NCBI GenBank assembly: GCA_033721235.1
Contig: JAWWAY010000005.1
Coordinates: forward strand, 143,593-207,592
Origin: UBA5078 sp033721235
Lineage (GTDB): Bacteria; Pseudomonadota; Gammaproteobacteria; Pseudomonadales; Pseudohongiellaceae
Reading direction: 5' to 3'
Length of the DNA stretch: 64,000 nucleotides
Shown: positions 58,633 through 64,000 of the stretch, piece by piece
Numbering within the stretch: the first letter of the stretch is position 1
Layout of the letters: every line of letters starts with the position of its first letter
Notes under the pieces: model-generated
What the model saw: the letters and a program-made list of their open reading frames with translations, nothing else
The model's database searches: none
Told to the model about the DNA's origin: nothing
Translations under genes and position numbers: made by a program

Positions 58633-60825
58633 ATGGACGTATCTCATCTTTTAGACTCTCTTAACGAGCCCCAGCGACAAGCTGTTGCGGCTCCAGCCAA
58701 TAATTTACTGGTTCTCGCCGGAGCGGGAAGCGGCAAGACGCGTGTTCTGGTCCACAGAATTGCCTGGTTGATGCAAATAGAGGGGGTTTCCCCCTATGGC
58801 ATTCTTGCGGTTACCTTTACCAATAAATCCGCTCGAGAAATGCGACACCGCATAGAAGAGCTGCTTGATCAGCCTCTGGGCGGAATGTGGGTAGGTACTT
58901 TCCACGGCCTAGCCCACAGGCTCTTACGGGCCCACTACAAAGAAGCCAAACTGCCGGAAAACTTTCATATTCTGGATAGCGACGATCAGCTGCGATTAAT
59001 CAAAAGGCTTTGCAAGAACCTTGGCTTGGATGAAGAGCGTTGGCCGCCTAAGCAGTGTCAGTGGTACATCAACTCCCAAAAAGACGAGGGGCTGCGCCCT
59101 CAACATATCGAGCACTTCGGCGATGAGTACACACGGACCATGATTACCCTGTACTCAGCCTACGAGGAAGCCTGCCAGCGAGGGGGAATGATCGACTTTG
59201 GCGAAATCCTTCTTCGTGCACATGAGTTATGGCTGAACAACCCACAGATTCTTGAGCACTACCAGCGCCGTTTCAAGCACATTCTAGTAGACGAGTTTCA
59301 GGATACCAATACCGTCCAATATGCTTGGTTGCGCGTTCTTGCAGGCAAGGATAATCACCTGATGGTGGTAGGCGATGACGATCAGTCCATTTACGGTTGG
59401 CGTGGCGCCAAGATTGAGAATATCCAGCGTTTTAGTACGGATTTTTTGGACGCCAGCACTATTAGGCTAGAGCAGAATTACCGTTCGACGTCCACCATAC
59501 TAAAAGCCGCCAATAAGCTCATCGCCAATAATCAAGGCCGACTGGGTAAGGAGCTTTGGACCGATGGCTCCGAAGGTGAACCCATTTCACTTTACGAGGC
59601 CTTTAATGAACAGGATGAAGCACGGTTTATCGCAGAGCGGCTCCAGCAGTGGCTCAATATGGGTAATTCGCTCAAAGAGGCAGCAATTCTCTATCGCTCT
59701 AATGCCCAATCGAGGGAGCTGGAAGATGCATTACTGCGCATCGGCATGCCCTACCGAATTTACGGCGGCCACCGATTCTACGAACGCCTAGAAATCAAAA
59801 ATGCCTTGGCATATCTACGGCTACTAATAAACCGCAACGATGACACGGCGGTAGAACGAGTTATCAATGTTCCCACTAGAGGCATTGGTGAGCAGACCAT
59901 TCAAGCGCTTAGAAATGTGGCGCGCGATGAGGGCATGTCCTTATGGGAAGCGGCTGAAAAAAGCATTAGTCACGGTTTATTGGCGGCTCGTGCAAGCACT
60001 GCGGTTCAGCGCTTTATTGAGCTTATTGCCAGTCTGGACGAAGGCTGTGAAGAACTCCCTCTGGATAAGAAGGTAGAGTATATCGTTACCCACAGCGGGC
60101 TCATTCCTCACCATGAGAAAGAGGGCGGCGAGAAGGCCGCTGCGCGAATAGAAAACTTGCAAGAGCTTGTCAGTGCCGCCGACAGCTTTGATGAGCTTGA
60201 GCCTGACAGCGAAGCGCTTGCCGTCGAGTCACGGGAGTTTCTAGCGGCCTTCTTGGACCAGGCCGCTCTCGATGCCGGCGAGGGTCAAGCCAGCGAATCA
60301 GACGATGCCGTCCAATTGATGACCTTGCACTCGGCAAAAGGCTTGGAATTCAAACTAGTCTTTTTAACGGGCTTAGAAGAAGGCTTGTTTCCCCACAAAA
60401 TGTCTATGGAGGGTATTGCCGGTCTGGAAGAAGAGCGACGCCTTTGCTATGTAGGCATTACCCGCGCTATGAGTAAACTTTATTTAAGTTATGCAGAATC
60501 CAGACGGCTTTTTGGCGATGTGAACATCACCCGTCCTTCCCGCTTTATTCGAGAAATTCCGAATGAACTTATCGAACAAGTACGGTTGAAGTCTTCTATT
60601 ACACGACCCAACACAAGCTATGGACGATCCTCAGACCTTGTTCAGCAGGAGATAGAGGATACCGGCATCTCTCTTGGACAGAGAGTCCGACACGGAAAGT
60701 TTGGGGATGGCGTCGTATTAAATTGTGAAGGAAGAGGCCCAAGTGCGCGCGTACAAGTAAACTTTCAAGACCAAGGTAGTAAGTGGCTAGTGCTTGCATA
60801 TGCCAAACTAGAAGTCATCGACTAA
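58633..60825 (+). CDS. uvrD: DNA helicase II UvrD
   Basis: 3'-5' helicase of nucleotide-excision and mismatch repair. Start ATG 58633 (MDVSHLLDSLNEPQ), the canonical N-terminus; an upstream in-frame ATG at 58582 adds 17 unrelated residues. 730 residues. Q-motif LNEPQRQAV, Walker A LAGAGSGKTRVL, motif II VDEFQDTN, VGDDDQSIYGWRGA, LEQNYRST and motif VI YVGITRA. The C-terminal VRHGKFGDGVV Tudor-like RNA-polymerase binding module is present, which separates UvrD from Rep. Confidence 0.96.
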   Translation: MDVSHLLDSLNEPQRQAVAAPANNLLVLAGAGSGKTRVLVHRIAWLMQIEGVSPYGILAVTFTNKSAREMRHRIEELLDQPLGGMWVGTFHGLAHRLLRAHYKEAKLPENFHILDSDDQLRLIKRLCKNLGLDEERWPPKQCQWYINSQKDEGLRPQHIEHFGDEYTRTMITLYSAYEEACQRGGMIDFGEILLRAHELWLNNPQILEHYQRRFKHILVDEFQDTNTVQYAWLRVLAGKDNHLMVVGDDDQSIYGWRGAKIENIQRFSTDFLDASTIRLEQNYRSTSTILKAANKLIANNQGRLGKELWTDGSEGEPISLYEAFNEQDEARFIAERLQQWLNMGNSLKEAAILYRSNAQSRELEDALLRIGMPYRIYGGHRFYERLEIKNALAYLRLLINRNDDTAVERVINVPTRGIGEQTIQALRNVARDEGMSLWEAAEKSISHGLLAARASTAVQRFIELIASLDEGCEELPLDKKVEYIVTHSGLIPHHEKEGGEKAAARIENLQELVSAADSFDELEPDSEALAVESREFLAAFLDQAALDAGEGQASESDDAVQLMTLHSAKGLEFKLVFLTGLEEGLFPHKMSMEGIAGLEEERRLCYVGITRAMSKLYLSYAESRRLFGDVNITRPSRFIREIPNELIEQVRLKSSITRPNTSYGRSSDLVQQEIEDTGISLGQRVRHGKFGDGVVLNCEGRGPSARVQVNFQDQGSKWLVLAYAKLEVID

Positions 60826-60858
60826 GCAATTAATACGCATCGCATTGGAGTTTACAAA

Positions 60859-61272
60859 GTGCTAAGCATTTCCAATTCGGTAACGATACCGGCAAATGAG
60901 ATTGAGTTTTCACAAATTCGATCTCAAGGCGCCGGTGGGCAGAATGTCAATAAAGTTGCTACCGCCATTCATTTAAGATTTGACATTAAGGCGTCAAGTC
61001 TCCCCGATATTTATAAACAGCGCCTTTTGGCTTTAAACGATACTCGCATTACTAAGAACGGTGTTATTGTAATAAAAGCCCAACAGCATAGAACTCAAGA
61101 GCAAAACAGAGAGGCCGCATTAATCCGTCTAGCTAACTTGATTCGAAGTGCCGCTCATGTAGCTAAAAATAGAAAACCCACAAGGCCGACTAAAGCCTCA
61201 AAACTTCGACGTCTCAAAGCTAAGACTATTCGCAGCAAAGTGAAAAATTTGCGCCGCAATTTAGAAGATTAG
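60859..61272 (+). CDS. arfB: Peptidyl-tRNA hydrolase ArfB (YaeJ)
   Basis: Rescues stalled ribosomes by hydrolysing peptidyl-tRNA. 137 residues from GTG 60859. The release-factor catalytic GGQ is in SQGAGGQNVNKVAT (about residues 25-29), and the tail is basic (KASKLRRLKAKTIRSKVKNL), which enters the empty mRNA channel. Overlaps the convergent yciA-type gene by four bases. Confidence 0.95.
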   Translation: MLSISNSVTIPANEIEFSQIRSQGAGGQNVNKVATAIHLRFDIKASSLPDIYKQRLLALNDTRITKNGVIVIKAQQHRTQEQNREAALIRLANLIRSAAHVAKNRKPTRPTKASKLRRLKAKTIRSKVKNLRRNLED

Positions 61273-61676
61273 ACTTCAATTCTTCTAGTGCGGCCATTGT
61301 CGTCAATCGCAACAAATACAAACAAACCTTCGGCCACTTTACGCATGCCCTGCTGGGTAATGGAGTTGGCTATCCAGACTTCAATATTGATATGCATTGA
61401 GCTGCGACCGATTTCTGCAATGCTGGCATAGCAACTAACGATAGAACCCACACTTACCGGATACAAAAAACTCACGTTTTTTATCGCCACCGTAGCACTT
61501 CTACCCTTGGTGACTTGTTTAGTCGCAATGCCAGCGGCTAAGTCCATTTGCGACACGAGCCAACCACCGAATATATCGCCATTGGCATTGGTATCTCTTG
61601 GCATTGCCAGAGTTTGCAATGCAAGCTCACCTTCTGGCTTTGGTTCTAGATCTGAGTACTCACTTCTTGCAGACAT
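61269..61676 (-). CDS. Acyl-CoA thioesterase YciA-type (hot-dog fold)
   Basis: 135 residues. Hot-dog motif: LAMPRDTNANGDIFGGWLVSQMDLAAGIA, with the conserved Asn and Asp, then KNVSFLYPVSVGSIVSCYA and FVFVAIDDNGR. This is the YciA/acyl-CoA hydrolase pattern. Hydrolyses acyl-CoA thioesters; chain-length preference unknown. Convergent with arfB. Confidence 0.92.
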   Translation of the reverse strand: MSARSEYSDLEPKPEGELALQTLAMPRDTNANGDIFGGWLVSQMDLAAGIATKQVTKGRSATVAIKNVSFLYPVSVGSIVSCYASIAEIGRSSMHINIEVWIANSITQQGMRKVAEGLFVFVAIDDNGRTRRIEV

Positions 61677-61762
61677 TGTTATTCCTTATTCGCTAATCTG
61701 TTTCAGAGCCTATCGCTCTATTCATTTCATTCATCGTTCACGCGAGCGTATCACAGTAGCCG

Positions 61763-62146
61763 CTAGTACATCTCTCGCCAGGCACTAGATAACTGCCAGG
61801 TAATGACGAGAAGGGCCAAACCGGAGGCACCCATTAGTATTGCAAGCAGGAAATAGGCCATTCTGGAGAGCTTACTGGCTATTCTTACGCGCCACGTGTC
61901 ACTGGATTGGGCTTGAGCAGGAACGTGACGAAAGGCCAGCAGAGAACTAAAGCCCAATAAAGACCAAATTAGCAATACTAGACTTGGAATGAAGTAGATA
62001 TCTTGCCCTCTAGAGTTGGACACTAGAAGTATAAAGGCGCAGTAGCCCAAAGAAGCGACGAATAAGGCTGCGAACACAAATCGCAGCCAGGCCAGGCGTC
62101 CGGCCAGTTGTTGCAACCGCTCTAGAAGCGGTGGTCTCTCAGTCAT
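61763..62146 (-). CDS. Hypothetical inner-membrane protein
   Basis: 127 residues. Three hydrophobic segments at about 20-44 (FVFAALFVASLGYCAFILLV), 52-74 (FIPSLVLLIWSLLGFSSLL) and 97-118 (YFLLAILMGASGLALLVITW), with charged loops. I do not recognise the family. It is divergent from the DUF4265-like gene with 55 bases between. Confidence 0.65.
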   Translation of the reverse strand: MTERPPLLERLQQLAGRLAWLRFVFAALFVASLGYCAFILLVSNSRGQDIYFIPSLVLLIWSLLGFSSLLAFRHVPAQAQSSDTWRVRIASKLSRMAYFLLAILMGASGLALLVITWQLSSAWREMY

Positions 62147-62201
62147 TGCATGAACACCTATAAAACAAGGTAAAATAGCGTAAATTTAAAGGATCATGTG
62201 T

Positions 62202-62756
62202 ATGTCAGACCCCGAAAACAAATCCTCCGATGCTAACGATGCCCCCCAAGCTACTGGCAGCCTATCGCTCATTGCAGGCTTCAATAGTGAAGGAGAACCA
62301 ATAGTGGAGCAAGTGGCTGTGTCAGTGCTCCCTAACAAGGCACAGGCACAGATCGATGGCGCCAAACAGTATAGACTCGAGAAGTCTCCAGTATTCGTGC
62401 GCAACCTAGCCACAGGTGACACTATCTTGTTTCCAAGCCAGAGCAAGGCCGGTTTCGACATCGTCAAACGCAGTGGTAATTTGAGTATCAGAGTGTTCAA
62501 TAAAGGCGATATTCAAGCGTTATCCCAATGGCTTACGCCTGAGCTAGAGCTATTAGACGGCACCTTGGAGGTAGAATCCCCTCATATTCTCAGCTACAGC
62601 ATTCACGTCTCCATCGGTTTTTCCCAAATCGAGGCTCTATTGGACCGAGCCGTAGGTCAGTTCCCGAATACTGTCTGGTATTATGGTAATGTATACGACC
62701 CAGACGATGGCGTAAGCCCATTGAACTGGTGGCAAGAATTTTTGGCTCCTGTTTAG
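62202..62756 (+). CDS. DUF4265-like hypothetical protein
   Basis: 184 residues from ATG 62202, eight bases after AAAGGA; the ATG at 62196 is too near that site. No signal peptide or membrane helix. The central YRLEKSPVFVRNLATGDTIL and DIVKRSGNLSIRVF resemble the DUF4265 core (rLen-PFF-aRg...GD, RSG-n-s-T-iRv). The remainder (WLTPELELLDGTLEVESPHILSYSIHVS) follows the same family pattern. Function unknown. Confidence 0.6.
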   Translation: MSDPENKSSDANDAPQATGSLSLIAGFNSEGEPIVEQVAVSVLPNKAQAQIDGAKQYRLEKSPVFVRNLATGDTILFPSQSKAGFDIVKRSGNLSIRVFNKGDIQALSQWLTPELELLDGTLEVESPHILSYSIHVSIGFSQIEALLDRAVGQFPNTVWYYGNVYDPDDGVSPLNWWQEFLAPV

Positions 62757-62790
62757 GCTCGGGCCTCGTCATTCAATAAGAGACTTAAGA

Positions 62791-63567
62791 ATGCTAGTTG
62801 TTATCTCCCCAGCTAAAACGCTGGACTTTGAGACACCTGTAAAAACCCGCAGCTTCACCCAGGCCGACTTTCTGGATGACTCCCAGGCTCTCATAGAGAC
62901 TCTCAGGCAAAAGTCACCTGAGGACATATCGAAACTAATGTCCATTAGTCCAGCGTTAGGGGAACTAAATTACGAACGCTTCATGAATTGGCATCGGCCT
63001 TTCGATGCCGAGAATGCGCGGCAAGCGGTCTTTGCGTTCAAAGGCGATGTCTATGTTGGGCTTGATGCCTATTCTCTTTCTAGCCAAGACCTTAAATTTG
63101 CCCAGAACCACCTGCGAATCCTCTCGGGCCTATATGGCATTCTTCGGCCGCTAGACCTCATTCAAGCCTACAGGCTAGAGATGGGCACTAAGCTGTCCGT
63201 AGCGAAGTCGAAATCGCTTTACGAGTTCTGGGGTGATAAGCTGACAGACGCCCTAAACAGCGAATTTAAGAGTGATAGATCGGCCATTCTAGTGAACTTA
63301 GCGTCCAATGAGTACTTCAAGGCCGTTAATAAAAAGCGGCTAAGCGCCGATATAATTAGTCCAGTATTTAAAGATTATAAAAATGGGCAGTATAAGATTA
63401 TTAGTTTCTACGCTAAGAAAGCCCGAGGCTTAATGAGCGCATATATCATTAAGAATCGAATTAAGAAGCTCGAAGACCTATACGGCTTCGATCTCGAAGG
63501 CTATCAATACAGCCCCAGGGAGTCTTCCGACAACGCTCCCGTGTTCTTAAGAAAGGTAAGCGATTAA
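62791..63567 (+). CDS. yaaA: Peroxide stress protein YaaA
   Basis: 258 residues, the YaaA/DUF328 family. Signature SPAKTLDFETPV at the start, then AFKGDVYVGLDAYSL and LRILSGLYGILRPLDLIQAYRLEMGTKL, and C-terminal KKARGLMSAYIIKNRI. In E. coli YaaA limits iron-driven oxidative damage. 41 bases before the response regulator. Confidence 0.95.
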   Translation: MLVVISPAKTLDFETPVKTRSFTQADFLDDSQALIETLRQKSPEDISKLMSISPALGELNYERFMNWHRPFDAENARQAVFAFKGDVYVGLDAYSLSSQDLKFAQNHLRILSGLYGILRPLDLIQAYRLEMGTKLSVAKSKSLYEFWGDKLTDALNSEFKSDRSAILVNLASNEYFKAVNKKRLSADIISPVFKDYKNGQYKIISFYAKKARGLMSAYIIKNRIKKLEDLYGFDLEGYQYSPRESSDNAPVFLRKVSD

Positions 63568-63608
63568 ATGACGCCTGCTAGCCACGTAAAAGGGAAGGCA
63601 TACAAGGA

Positions 63609-64000
63609 ATGAAACTCCGAATTCTTCTAGTTGATGATGCCGACTTCATCAGAGATCTGATAAAACGCACATTGCGCAGGTTCTTGCCTAATTGTGAAAT
63701 TATAGAGGCCGCTGACGGTAAGCGCGCTCAGTCCCTTATTAATAAACAAGAAGTTGACCTCATTCTAAGCGACTGGGAAATGCCAGGCTTAAGCGGAGAG
63801 GAGCTGCTGGTATGGGTGCGCTCAGAGGAGAAGTTTGCCGGCCTACCCTTCATCATGATTACCAGCCTGGGCTCCAAGAAAAACATCATACGCGCCGTCG
63901 AGTGCGGCGTGAGCGACTACCTAGGCAAGCCCTTTACTGCCGAAGAGCTCATGCAGAAGGTTCAAAAGGCCTTAGTAAAAACCGGCAAGATAAAGGCCTC
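63609..64000 (+). CDS. Response regulator (CheY-like receiver), cut by the window end
   Basis: ATG at 63609; about 130 residues are visible and the frame is still open. The receiver domain is complete: acidic pocket in LLVDDADF, phosphorylatable Asp in LILSDWEMPGL (about residue 57), conserved Thr/Ser in MITSLGSKKN and Lys in YLGKPF. Whether an output domain follows cannot be seen. GGAAGG-like sequence lies upstream. Target is unknown. Confidence 0.85.
   Translation, partial: MKLRILLVDDADFIRDLIKRTLRRFLPNCEIIEAADGKRAQSLINKQEVDLILSDWEMPGLSGEELLVWVRSEEKFAGLPFIMITSLGSKKNIIRAVECGVSDYLGKPFTAEELMQKVQKALVKTGKIKA

Overview
The window is chromosomal DNA of a gammaproteobacterium, most likely from the Pseudomonadales/Cellvibrionales side. 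Gene order is the main argument: rsmD / ftsY-ftsE-ftsX-rpoH-thiS-thiG-trmB, rpmB-rpmG, radC-coaBC-algC-argB, pyrE-rph-yicC and gmk-rpoZ-spoT-ridA-recG-HDOD-HU-ubiA follow the order I know from Pseudomonas, but dut is missing between coaBC and algC and crc between pyrE and rph. No rRNA, tRNA or CRISPR array was seen. The species cannot be named from this.

Region by region. (1) 1-6451, minus strand: a six-gene envelope cluster of unknown function (two lipoproteins, a membrane-anchored TPR protein, a PEGA-repeat protein with a SUMF1/FGE-like domain, a tiny acidic exported protein, and a membrane protein cut by the window edge). (2) 6917-16350: housekeeping block with mutM, coaD, a YheT hydrolase, rsmD, ftsYEX, rpoH (preceded by a near-consensus sigma-32 promoter), DUF423, thiS/thiG and trmB. 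(3) 16484-23823: TAXI-TRAP transporter, a YgjP-like metallopeptidase, cmoA/cmoB, a RAYT-type (REP-associated) transposase-like protein with an altered HUH motif, and rpmG. (4) 23866-31929: rpmB, radC, coaBC, algC, argB, slmA, pyrE, rph, yicC. (5) 31930-48648: about 16.7 kb of accessory DNA separating yicC from gmk, which are neighbours in Pseudomonas. Its first half is a decayed integrative element: integrase remnant with four direct repeats, a four-gene restriction-modification locus (HTH regulator, C5-cytosine methyltransferase, McrB-like AAA+ protein, DUF2357/PD-(D/E)XK nuclease), a broken DUF927 helicase and a DUF3833 gene cut at the edge. Its second half holds small metabolic and envelope genes, a palindromic MITE-like element, hrpB, and a secreted serine protease translationally coupled to a catalytically dead paralogue. 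(6) 48649-64000: gmk, rpoZ, spoT, ridA, recG, an HDOD protein, HU, ubiA, gcdH, uvrD, arfB, yciA, two hypotheticals, yaaA and a response regulator cut by the window end.

How the genes work together: the core genes cover membrane protein targeting and division (FtsY, FtsEX), heat shock (RpoH), stringent response (RpoZ, SpoT), nucleotide and CoA synthesis, DNA repair (MutM, RecG, UvrD, RadC) and tRNA/rRNA modification (RsmD, TrmB, CmoAB). The most interesting accessory systems are the LlaJI-like McrBC restriction-modification locus, the PEGA/SUMF1/TPR/lipoprotein cluster and the active/inactive protease pair. All functions are inferred from sequence motifs read by eye; no database search was run.
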